From: a bacterium
Lineage (GTDB): Bacteria > Planctomycetota > Planctomycetia > Pirellulales > Pirellulaceae
Assembly: GCA_030430075.1 (NCBI GenBank)
Contig: JAUIGN010000065.1
Location: 1-48,095 of the forward strand
Direction of reading: 5' to 3'
DNA: 48,095 bases
Numbering within the stretch: the first letter of the stretch is position 1; each line of letters opens with the position of its first letter. The notes below the pieces were generated by a model. That model was given only the letters and a program-made list of their open reading frames with translations. It had not been told where the DNA came from and ran no database searches. Below, piece by piece: positions 8,085 through 17,900 of this stretch. Position numbers and translations under genes: made by a program.

Positions 8085-8846
8085 CTACCGTTCATTGGTG
8101 TCCAACGTTGCCAGAACCGAATCCAGGTACTTGCGCACGTCCGGCTCCAGACTCTCGAACCCCTGGCCCGACGGTGGCTGACCGAGTGCCCGCCGCATCG
8201 CGTTGTGCATCAGGTAACGCCCGCTGTCGAGCTTCATGTGGATCTTGTCGCGGTGCAGGTCGGAAACCGACTGCAAGGGAGCCCGCTCGGCGGCAATGTC
8301 CCGAGCGACCTTGGCCAACAGGTCGATCGCGTGCGTCTGGCGGAAGTGACGGTCAGGGTGTCGACGTCGCAGCTCCGCCAAGAGCTCGCGGATATATGCT
8401 GGGCTATGCTGCATCTTGCCCTTCGCGTCTTGCCGAGCGTATTCGGCGGCCCGCTTCGCGTGGTGTGCCCAACCTGTGTGGATGACAAACACCGCGTTCG
8501 TTTGCATCGCGATCCACTTGCCAATGACGTCCGCATCTTCCGCCACGGTGGAACCATAGTGTGGTTGCACCGAAACGATGTCATACTGCGTCTCCCGCAA
8601 TGCAGTCGGCCACAGGGTCGACGTCTTCACACAGGGAGCCTCTGGGTTCGCTAGGATATAGGGCAAGCTCTTGCCGCAGTCGACGTGCCACTGTACGTCG
8701 CCGTCCAGGCGGGATGGGACCGTGTCCCAGGTCAACGAGTTGCCAATCAAGTAGTAACGTTCCGCCTGCGCCGGTGCTACGGCCAGCAAGACCAGGTAGC
8801 AGAACACGGACAGGCCAGATGATCGAATGCGAGTCTTGAAGTGCAT
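8085..8846 (-). CDS. Secreted SGNH/GDSL-like hydrolase
   Basis: 253 residues from ATG 8846, which has GAGGAG just upstream and gives a signal peptide (LSVFCYLVLLAVAPAQAERY); an in-frame extension upstream is rejected because it would bury that signal. YYLIGNSLTWD places the nucleophile Ser in the SGNH block I position (GNS in place of GDS), and DKIHMKLDSGRYL near residue 200 fits the catalytic Asp-x-x-His block. Such enzymes hydrolyse esters, often acetyl groups on polysaccharides. The gene is convergent with the M50 gene (26-bp gap) and probably not part of its operon. The substrate cannot be told. Confidence 0.7.
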   Translation of the reverse strand: MHFKTRIRSSGLSVFCYLVLLAVAPAQAERYYLIGNSLTWDTVPSRLDGDVQWHVDCGKSLPYILANPEAPCVKTSTLWPTALRETQYDIVSVQPHYGSTVAEDADVIGKWIAMQTNAVFVIHTGWAHHAKRAAEYARQDAKGKMQHSPAYIRELLAELRRRHPDRHFRQTHAIDLLAKVARDIAAERAPLQSVSDLHRDKIHMKLDSGRYLMHNAMRRALGQPPSGQGFESLEPDVRKYLDSVLATLDTNER

Positions 8847-9425
8847 GCTTTCTCCTCGAGGGTCACCCCTTACGGCTGCGAAGCGAATTGACGAGCCTGG
8901 GGTGGCTGGGCGAATGGGTGATCTAGGGAGATTAAGTGGTTTTTTGTTGATGCCTTGAAGGGGCACGGCAGAGGGGCCATTGACAAATTCTCCGACTCCT
9001 ACTTTGCTCGCCTTTGAAAAAACCGTTACACTGCGACAACTCGCCACGTGCCCGAATGGACTCGCGATTTGGGCGGCAAGTCAGGTTTTCGGCTGCACAC
9101 CTGCTCGCTTCATGCTTGACACCGCCCGGGCGCTCACCATAACGGTCGAGGCAAGTACCCGTATGGCGGAACTTCTAAAGGTTCCCACCGGACTCCGAAC
9201 TCAAGGATGGGATCGCGCGATTTCGGCGGTCTGAAGATTGTTCTGGCACTTTCATGAATCCTAAACCAGAGTGATCGATTCACAAAGGCAGTTGTCGGAT
9301 TGGGTTAACCGTGCTTGACCGTCCCCGTGATCGATCGGGGCCGGATGCCGGGCACTTTCTTCTCGCTGATGCTCCGGCAGTCTGATCTCTTGCGAGGTCG
9401 CATCCAATCGACAGCGAAACGAGCC
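8847..9425. other. Intergenic region upstream of the slyD-like gene
   Basis: No recognisable gene. A run starting TTGACA at about 8979 precedes the A-rich stretch GAAAAAACCGTTACACT and could hold a promoter, but the -10 match is poor. An open frame of 84 codons here has no signature and no ribosome binding site. A small palindrome, CCCCGTGATCGATCGGGG, lies near 9324. Confidence 0.4.
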
Positions 9426-9911
9426 ATGGTCGTTGCAAAGGACAAAGTCGTCGCCATTGACTACACCCTGCGGGATAGCGAAGGGCAGATCCTGGATCAG
9501 TCGGATGCCGGACGACCGTTGAGCTACCTGCATGGGGCGGGCATGATCATCGAAGGTCTGGAATCCGCCCTCGAAGGCAAGGCGACGGATGACCAGTTTC
9601 AGGTCGTTGTCGAGCCGGCAGATGCATACGGGGAATTCGACGACGGTCTGCGTCAGCAGGTGCCCCGCAGTCAATTCGACGACATCGAGGACCTCGAGGT
9701 GGGCATGCAATTTCGCGTGAACACCGACGAGGACGAGTTTACGGTTGTTACGGTCGTCGAGATTGACGACGAAGAAGTCACGGTTGACGGGAATCATCAG
9801 TTGGCGGGGGTGACGTTGCATTTCGACATCAAGGTTCGTGAGATTCGTGATGCAACTCGGGAAGAAATTGAACACGGACATCCACACGGTCCTGGCGGAC
9901 ACGAACATTAG
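9426..9911 (+). CDS. slyD: FKBP-type peptidyl-prolyl isomerase, SlyD-like
   Basis: 161 residues from ATG 9426, chosen because the family begins MxVAKDKVVxIDYTL; an upstream in-frame extension to 9315 is not family-like. The FKBP fold is split by an insert-in-flap domain (ADAYGEFDDGLRQQVPRSQF to VTVDGNHQLAGVTLHF), as in SlyD. The enzyme catalyses cis-trans isomerisation of prolyl bonds and acts as a chaperone in the cytoplasm. The C-terminal tail EEIEHGHPHGPGGHEH is His-rich, as in the metal-binding tails of SlyD, though shorter than in E. coli. The cold-shock gene follows 49 bp later. Confidence 0.9.
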   Translation: MVVAKDKVVAIDYTLRDSEGQILDQSDAGRPLSYLHGAGMIIEGLESALEGKATDDQFQVVVEPADAYGEFDDGLRQQVPRSQFDDIEDLEVGMQFRVNTDEDEFTVVTVVEIDDEEVTVDGNHQLAGVTLHFDIKVREIRDATREEIEHGHPHGPGGHEH

Positions 9912-9960
9912 CAACGCGTTCGTTCGGACACACTATCACTAACGAAACGGGAGTTTCAAC

Positions 9961-10158
9961 ATGCCGCAGGGTACGATCAAGAAGTTGGTTCGGGACAAGG
10001 GTTTTGGTTTTATTGAAGGCGAACGTGGGGACATCTTCTTCCATCACTCGGCCCTGATCGGTGCTCGCATCGAAGAACTTCAAGAAGGTCAGCGCGTTGA
10101 TTACGAAGAGGGACACGGCCCCAAAGGTCCCCGCGCTGAGAACGTCAAGTTGGCCTGA
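9961..10158 (+). CDS. Cold-shock domain protein (CspA family)
   Basis: 65 residues, the usual length of a single-domain Csp. The RNA-binding motifs are present: RNP1 as KGFGFIE and RNP2 as DIFFHHS. It begins MPQGTIKKLVRDKGFGFI, where the family usually has a lysine-tryptophan pair near the start (MxxGxVKWF); the aromatic Trp-Phe is replaced by Leu-Val here, as in some relatives. Such proteins bind single-stranded RNA or DNA and act as RNA chaperones. GGGAG lies before the ATG, and a strong terminator follows at 10187-10227. Confidence 0.92.
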   Translation: MPQGTIKKLVRDKGFGFIEGERGDIFFHHSALIGARIEELQEGQRVDYEEGHGPKGPRAENVKLA

Positions 10159-10186
10159 CGAGGTCGACGTTCGCAAATCACGAAGG

Positions 10187-10227
10187 CAGAGGGCGTCGAG
10201 CTGAGGCTTGAACGCCCTCTGTTTTTT
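10187..10227 (+). terminator. Rho-independent terminator after the cold-shock gene
   Basis: CAGAGGGCGT (10187-10196) pairs perfectly with ACGCCCTCTG (10212-10221) and is followed by six T residues (10222-10227). Confidence 0.9.
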
Positions 10228-10295
10228 CCCGAACGCCGCCATCCGCGCGAGCAGTTCGGCACTCCGGTTTGCCAGTTGATTTCGCGGGAGCTTCG

Positions 10296-11849
10296 TTGAC
10301 TGCACCACGCCCTCAACGCGGGCCCGAGACCTACGACGTGATTGTCGTCGGCGCCGGGGGCAGCGGTCTTGCCGCCGGCATTTCTGCGGCTCAGCACGGC
10401 GCGCGCGTCCTGGTGCTCGAGAAACAACCGCAGCCGGGAGGTACCACCGGCATCGCCGTCGGTTCGCTGACGGCGGCCGGTACCAGTCTCCAGCGGGCTG
10501 CCAACATCGACGACGATCCGGCTTGGCATGCCGAGGATGCCGGGCAATTCGCACCCGCCGCAATCGAAGCCCGCAACAACCCTGGCCTGCGGCGGTTCTT
10601 TCTCGGTGAAGCGGGGACGACATTTGAATGGGCCCGGGCGCTGGGCCTGTCGTTTGTCGGACCGAGCCCCGAACCGCCGAATCGGGTCGCTCGGATGCAC
10701 AACGTCGTGCCTGGCGCCAAGGCGTACATTGCCACGATGCAGATGGAGCTGGCGCGATTGGGCGGACGCCTCCTGTGCGGTGCCGACGTCCAGCGGCTGG
10801 TTCGCCAGGACCAACGCGTCGTGGGGGTCGAGGCCGCGGTTGACGGCGCGGCGCATGCCTGGCGCGCAACCCGCGGCGTGATTCTGGCCGCCGGCGATTA
10901 TGCCAATCAAGGGGCGATGATCGCCGCCCATAAGGGACCACAATATGAGGCGATCGAGGGCATCAACCCGTTTGCCTGTGGCGACGGGCACCGCCTGGCG
11001 GAGGCCATGGGGGCCGAATTGCGAAATATGGACGTCACCTACGGACCGGAGTTGCGGTTTGTCGCTTCCAGCCGGCGACCTTTTCAACAATGGCTGCCGA
11101 CGCGCGGGCCGTCTGCGCGCCTGATCGGCGCGGTCGCACGACGTTTGCCCGCCTGGATCATGCGACGGTTCATCAAACGCCTGTTGGTCACCTGGCAGCA
11201 CCCCGAAACGGCCCTCTTCGATGACGGTGCGATTTTGCTCAACCAGCAGGGCGAGCGGTTTGTCGATGAAACTCAGTGGCCGGCACGCGAAATTTCAGTG
11301 GCGGCACAAACGGATAAAGTCGCTTACATTCTCTTGGATAAGCGACTGACAGACCGCTATTCGGCCTGGCCGCACTTCGTCTCGACCGCGCCCGATATTG
11401 CCTACGCATACACGCAAGACTATCGCCGCCTGCGCCCGGATGTAACGGCCCAGGACGGCGATTTGTCGCGTCTGCTGGCCCGGCGGGGTCTGGACCGGCA
11501 TCAGGGCATGGCGACCGTGCAACGCTTCAACGACCATGCGCGCGAGGATCGCGTCGACGAGTTTGGCCGCCGGGTCGACTGCGAACCGCTGGGCGATGGT
11601 CCCTGGATGCTGCTGGGGCCGGTGAAAGCCTACTTCACGACGACCGAAGGCGGCGCGATGGTGAACGACCGGCTGCAGGTGCTCGACGCCGAAGGGAGCG
11701 TGATCCCGGGCCTGTACGCAGTCGGCCAGAACGGCCTGGGCGGGATGATCCTGTGGGGGCACGGCCTGCATATCGCCTGGGCCCTGACAAGCGGCCGGCT
11801 CGCCGGCGCAGCCATCATGGAAACCGGGGCATTCGGTGGCCCGGCATGA
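10296..11849 (+). CDS. FAD-dependent oxidoreductase (FAD_binding_2 / fumarate reductase flavoprotein-like)
   Basis: 517 residues from TTG 10296, which has GGGAG five bases before it; an alternative TTG at 10269 lacks one. The N-terminal dinucleotide-binding motif is DVIVVGAGGSGLAAGISAAQ with the acidic end of the second strand at LVLEK, and PGGTTGIAVGS follows, typical of flavoproteins related to fumarate reductase and 3-ketosteroid dehydrogenase. The C-terminal flavin-contact block reads IPGLYAVGQNGLGGMILWGH. It probably transfers electrons to or from a C=C or similar bond of a small molecule; the substrate is unknown. It stands alone between a terminator and a convergent giant gene. Confidence 0.8.
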   Translation: MTAPRPQRGPETYDVIVVGAGGSGLAAGISAAQHGARVLVLEKQPQPGGTTGIAVGSLTAAGTSLQRAANIDDDPAWHAEDAGQFAPAAIEARNNPGLRRFFLGEAGTTFEWARALGLSFVGPSPEPPNRVARMHNVVPGAKAYIATMQMELARLGGRLLCGADVQRLVRQDQRVVGVEAAVDGAAHAWRATRGVILAAGDYANQGAMIAAHKGPQYEAIEGINPFACGDGHRLAEAMGAELRNMDVTYGPELRFVASSRRPFQQWLPTRGPSARLIGAVARRLPAWIMRRFIKRLLVTWQHPETALFDDGAILLNQQGERFVDETQWPAREISVAAQTDKVAYILLDKRLTDRYSAWPHFVSTAPDIAYAYTQDYRRLRPDVTAQDGDLSRLLARRGLDRHQGMATVQRFNDHAREDRVDEFGRRVDCEPLGDGPWMLLGPVKAYFTTTEGGAMVNDRLQVLDAEGSVIPGLYAVGQNGLGGMILWGHGLHIAWALTSGRLAGAAIMETGAFGGPA

Positions 11850-11946
11850 GTGCAGGAGATGCGCAGACGATCGCATTCACATCTGTGGAAAGCGTGTTTG
11901 GACCGCGGAAGTACACAACCCTTCCCGCGAGGCGGATCGCATTCGG

Positions 11947-14900
11947 TCAGCCATGGTCCCCAAACTCCCAACTCGGTAGCAACCCAAGCTGGTCTGTGGC
12001 GAGCAGGCCGGTCGTCTCGTCGAGTTCGGCGTAGAGTTCATCGACGCTCGTTGTAGAACCGCTCGTGCGCGGTGATGCCGCAAGAATGTCCGCCCAAAGT
12101 TGGTAATGGGCGCCGGCTGATGCGGGCATTGCTCGGTCGGCTGACTCTTCGACGGGCCGTATCGGCTTCTTCACGGCTGGGGTGGGCTGTGGTCGCATGC
12201 TGAACTGTCCATCGCTGGTGCCGCCGATCCACTCTCCCAGCAACCGTTCGGCCTCTGCCGCATCCAAGGCCATCGCGTTCAGATAGTTGACGATTTGCAA
12301 TACATCCAGGGGCGCGGCGTAGCCGTCGCCATTCACATCGTAGTAGCGCATCACGTCAGCATGTCTCGCGGCTGGCAGGAGGCCACTTGGATCCGATACA
12401 TCGCGTTCGTTTAACTCGTTGACAACGACCAGTACGTCGATCGGGGAGATGATCCCGTCGTCGTTCGTGTCGCGACGTGCGCGCGGATTCATCCACGGTG
12501 TCGGGTTCGGCAGGACGTTTATCACCAGGTCCTGCACTGCCGAGAGTGGGGGAAGGCCGTTGTCGTGAACCGACACCTGGAGCGTCAGGGTAGATTGGTC
12601 GGCGCCGGGAAGATAAGTGCCGGGAGCAAGTCGCAGCTCACTACCGACGATTTCAAAGCGGTGATCCTCAACAATGAATGTGTGCTGATCCTGCTCATCG
12701 GGATCGGTGACCGAAAGATGTCCAACTGCAGCAGCCACGACGTTGCTTTCGACCGTTGCCTTATTGATTTCAATAGATCGTGGTGCATCGTTGACCGGAA
12801 TCACCGACACGGTAAACGTCTCGGCGACCGATGATCCCGCGGCGTCCGTCGCGGTCAGAGTCACATGCGCCAAGCCAGACTGGTCCGGCTGGAAAGCGAT
12901 CGTCAGAATCTCGTCACCAACGGACGTCGCTGCGAGTTGCCCATCGCTGCTCGCCGCTGAATACGACAGACTTGAGTCGTCGACGTCGTCAAACAGATCA
13001 TCCAGTTGAATTCGCCAGTCGCTTGCATCTTCATCGACCACGATGTCGGGGGCCGGTGATGACACGTGCGGTGGGTCGTTGACGGGCGCAACCGCGAGAG
13101 TCACGGTCGCCGGGTCGCTAAAGCTGTAGCCATCCGTGACTTGAAAGGTGAATTGATCCTCTCCGTTCGAATTTGCGAAAGGTTGGTACTCGAGGCTGCC
13201 GTCCGAGCCAAGCTGCAGTGTTCCCCGCAGCGGTTGCCGACCTGGCACCACTTGAAGCGGGTCGTTGTCAGGGTCAACGGCCGACGACAAGAGCGTCAGC
13301 GCGGGAAGCGAAAGCCGAGTGTCCTCGTCCAAAGCGAACTCGCGGTTGGCTGCCGCGGGAGGCCGGTTGACCGTTGTCATGGCATCCGGTGACAGCGGCT
13401 TTTGTTCCGTATTGCCGACGTGGTCGCGGGCAATGCTGTAGAACGAGTAGCGGGCACCTGGCTGGCCGTCGAAAACGGCGGAGCTATCGGTTGTGCGCGT
13501 AAGCCACTTCCGGAATGGCGCCTCGTCTGCTGACACGTAAATATCGAATGACTCGATGCCCGCGCCCCCGTCGTCGTCATCGCCATCCCAGTGCACGTCG
13601 AAGCTGGCCTCACCAGTACGTGTGGGCAGGGGCGCGACTGCGCTGGTTGGCGCGGCCGCGTCGATTGTAACCAGCGCCTCTTTGTCCAGTGACGTTCCTT
13701 GACTGGGGTCGAGCGGATCGATCTGGTTCGTCGCGATCGCTTGTGCGAAGTCGAAGGTAATCAATGCGATGTTGCGGATCTCCGTCCCCGTCTTCAAATC
13801 CGGACGGGGTGCGGCGACGTAGCTGACATGACCCATTCCGCGCCCCGTCCCGTCTTCCGGAGGCAGAAACCCAGTCAACACCTGCGGCGGCAAGAGCGAA
13901 GTCGGATCCAACGATTGGAATATCACGTGCAGGATTCCCGTCGAACTGTTGATGCCCGCCTCAATGTGAACCTCAAATGCCTCACCGTTGTACGTGACTT
14001 GCTCGATCGCATCAAAATGCTGTTGCCCGGCAGGAACGGTTAGGAGCCGGTCGCCAAAGCCGACTTCGGTCAGCTCCAGCGTCGACCAATCAAGAAGTTC
14101 CGGTATGCGATTGGACACTTCCACCCGCTGTGCAGGTGCGGTGGCCGTTTCGTAGTTTTCGAAATCGATTCGGTAGGGAATCTTCGAATGAAGCGAGATG
14201 AAATGCTGGTCGCCAAACCCGGCGGGGCCCGTGAGTTCATTCGGATCGGAGGAACCGACGCTGCCTGAGACTCCACCGCCGCCAACGCCGCCGCAACCAC
14301 AGCTGCTTCCACTGGGACCTCCTCCACTTCCCGTCCCTGCACCAACACGTCCACCGCTGGACGATACCGCAGACGTAATCTTCGAGGCGAATTCAGAGAC
14401 GACCGGACCTGCCGCCCCGGCCCGTTGATTCATTCCCGAGATCAGCTGATAGCCGGCTCGACTAATTGTTGGACCATACCTCAGCAAGAGCCCATACAAT
14501 GGTGGCCCAAAGCGAATGGTGAATAGAATCAAGCCAGACACGGCGAAGGTGCCATTCGGATCAATCCGATTCACCGGATCGTTTGCAGCATACCGATACA
14601 GGTTCGCATCACCTCCATCCAGCCCCAAGGGGTCCGGCGTCATGAAGTGTGCAATGTCGGGCAAGAAATACCTAGCATGCATGTACAGTCGCCCGTCACC
14701 GTCATCCTGGACGCCGAACTGCCCCAAGTAGGCATGCGGGTCCGCGAGGTTGTCGACGAGCGCTACGCGCCGGCCGAATGGGAGGTAGAAGTTGCGGTTC
14801 TGGTAGCTGCCCGACGCATCCGTAATCCCGAGCACCGATCCCTGACCATCGACGTCATAATAGTATTCACTGCCTGCCGCATCTCTGCGCGCCGCTAGTC

Positions 14901-17900
14901 CCAGACCTGGCAGGTACCGTGTGACCAAGCTTCCGTTTCGATACTCGGCCAACACGAACGTACCACTCGGATCGAGGACGTACTCGGTCCGCTCATCGTC
15001 TTGATCCGCAGCAACACGGTGGCCGAAGGCATCGTAGGTGTACTTGAAGTTGCCATCCGGGCTCTGCACTTCCACTAACCGATTTCGCTCGTCATACACG
15101 AAGGTCTGGTTGGGCTGGCTGCCGCCGAACGAAACCAGGTTTCCATCACTATCGTACGCGAGCGCCGCAGTACCGACCTGAGTGTATTGATTGAGTTCGT
15201 TATGCGAGTAGCCGGTGGAGCGCCCGTTCTCGACAATCTCCGTCCGATTCCCCAGCGGATCATAAAAATAAGCAATGTCTCGACCTTCAAGGTTGTTGGT
15301 GGCGGACTGAAAGCTGGCCCGAACCAACTGATCGCTCGCGTCGTACGTGAACTCCCACCTGCCGAGATCGCTGTCGGAGGCGGTGCGACGATGGAGGTCG
15401 TCGTACTCATAGCTGACGTAAGAACTGACTGTGTCTTCCGGCGTGTAATTGGTGATTCTGACCAGGTTGCCCGCATTGTCGTAGTCATTCGCGGAATAAG
15501 TACCATTCGCATTCTTCTTCATGGACAGGTAACCGGCGGCATTGTAGACGTACTCGACGACCAACTCGCCATTGCCATTGGATACTCGCTGGAGCCGACC
15601 CGCTTCGTCATACGAATTGACGAGCGTGAATCCGTCGGGGTAGACAAGCGTCTCGATCTGGCCTGTGGGCGTGTAGCTCATTGCGAGCACACGATTGGCT
15701 GGATCGGCGATTGACGTCGCACGTCCCGCGCTGTCCCGTTCGTACCGCGTCGTGCCGCGGGCGTCGGTCACGGCGACCAGATATCCATGCTCGTCGTATT
15801 GAAATGTTTCCGTCCCGGTTTCGCTTGTGCGAGATTGAATGAGACCAGCCGCGGAATAGCTGACTTGAGTCGTCTCGTCCCGGCGATTGGTGAAGCGGAC
15901 GGCGTTGCCTGTATCGTCATACTCAGTCACCGTGACGCTGCCATCGGCGTATTCCGTGCGGACGACGTTGCCGCCTTCGTCGATTTGGAAGCGCGTGGTG
16001 TTGTCATTTGCGTCAATGAAGGAGTCCAGCACGCGAAAGGCCCGGTTGTATTCGTAACGAGTCGTATGGCCCAGTTCATTCTTGGACGTGATCCGGTTAC
16101 CAACGTTGTCGTAAGAAAAGACTTCGGACACACCTCGGTGGTCTGTCGAGCTTACAAGATGGAGTTCGTTGTCGTAGCGGTACTCGGTCGTCCGCCCGGC
16201 TGGGTCGACGACGCGCCCGACCGCCCCCCGCTCGTCGAACCGCCATTGCGTCGTCGCGCCAACCGCATCGGTCACAGTGACATGGCCTACGCCTGGGTAC
16301 TCGTAAAGAAGCCATTCGGCGTTCCCGCCGAACGCGAAGGCGGCAAGCTTTCCATCCGCACCGTATCCGAAGAGCCTTTGCGACCCGTCGGCATAAGCGA
16401 TCCGCGTCAAGGCATGATTTCGCGCCGCCGACTCACCGGCAGTGTAAGTATATTCCGTGCGCTGACCATCGACCCCGACAACCGCCGAAAGATGTCCCGC
16501 CGCCGAGTCGAATGCAAACTCGACCTGCTGCCCGGTGGACGCTTCAATCTTGGAAAGCAGACCGTCTTCCCGGTACGAGAGGCGAAGGTCGTCTCCGGAG
16601 GAGTGCATCAGGTGAGTCAAACGGCCGTTCTCGTAGGTCACCCCGATGGCATTTCCGTTGCGGTCACGCACCTCGATCAGCCGGCCCACGTTGCCCGTGA
16701 CCTGGTAGGCGAACTCCGTGGCATCGGGTTCGCGGAGCCGAATTATGTCTCCGTCCGCAGTCAATTCCGCGTCATCGCCCGGTTGTCCGAAATAAGTTCC
16801 TCCGCGGCTGTCTGGTTGAAATCGCCGTCGCACGCCTCCGGCGTCGTGAACAACCACCGTTCCATCAGGCTGAACTTTGAGAACACGGTCCCAGTTCGAT
16901 GACCAGCCGTACCCCAAACTCGCTTGCTGGTATCGCTGAGAAACGGTGGACGCGAAACTGCGAGCAAACGTTAACGCGAGGCCGGGGGCCGCGACCTGGA
17001 TGTCGACTTCCGCCACCAACTCGGGCATCACAGTGAAGCCGTCGGCGTCGCGGGAAATGGCGGTCCACAGTTCCGATACGTCGCTCACGCGCCGATCCAG
17101 CTGCCCAAAGCTGGACGCGGCCTCATTCAAGGCTCGAACGTAGTCGCCCCAAGTGGGGCCGACCTGTGACGCAATGTTCGTCAGGACGGCCGACCAGGCG
17201 ACGGGTTCCATCCCGTCAGGCCTCAACTCGGTCGCGAATGCTTCCCAATCGACGGGATGCGTGTTTTCGGCGGTCAAGTAGTACAGGTCAAACTCGACGG
17301 CATCGTCGGTCAGATCCCAAGGCTGCGCGAGCCCAGCGTAGTACACCGGAACTCGACCGCTCTCTCCCGGCTGCAGCCAGCCGGGACTCTCGCCGGCCGC
17401 CATGAACTGCACTTCGTCACCGAAGCCGTCGGGCGTTGCGCTGGTCCAGAATCCTGCGGACACACGCGATTCGTCAAGCGTCATGAACGCGCCGTCGGTT
17501 GCCTCGAGCACTAGCATCGGCGCGGGCATCGGGTGAGTGCCCTCGTTCTCGTATTCGACATAGATTGTCGCCAGCGCGTGACGGCCAACGACATCGGGCA
17601 GGACAAGTCGAGTTCGCAGGTCGGCAGCCCCAGCCGTCAGGACGGACAGCGCGTTCTCGAGAATGGCAGCTTCCCCCGTTCCGTCCGTCACACGAATCGC
17701 GTATTCGCCTCCGGTCAGTTCGGCGGGCAAAGTGACCGACAGGCGCCTTGTCGAATGTACCGTGACGCCATCGGCTGCGAACACATGCGAATCGTCGTCC
17801 CAGAATTCGACCTGCGCGTCCTGTCCGAATCCGATTCCGCTCAGGTCGAGCTGCGCCGCGCTTTGGGCGGGAACTTCATTTGGCGCGACGGTGTCGAGCA

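Noticed and set aside
8980..9234. 84-codon plus-strand frame upstream of the slyD-like gene
   Set aside because: Starts with TTG, lacks a ribosome binding site, and its product has no recognisable feature; the stretch more likely holds promoters.
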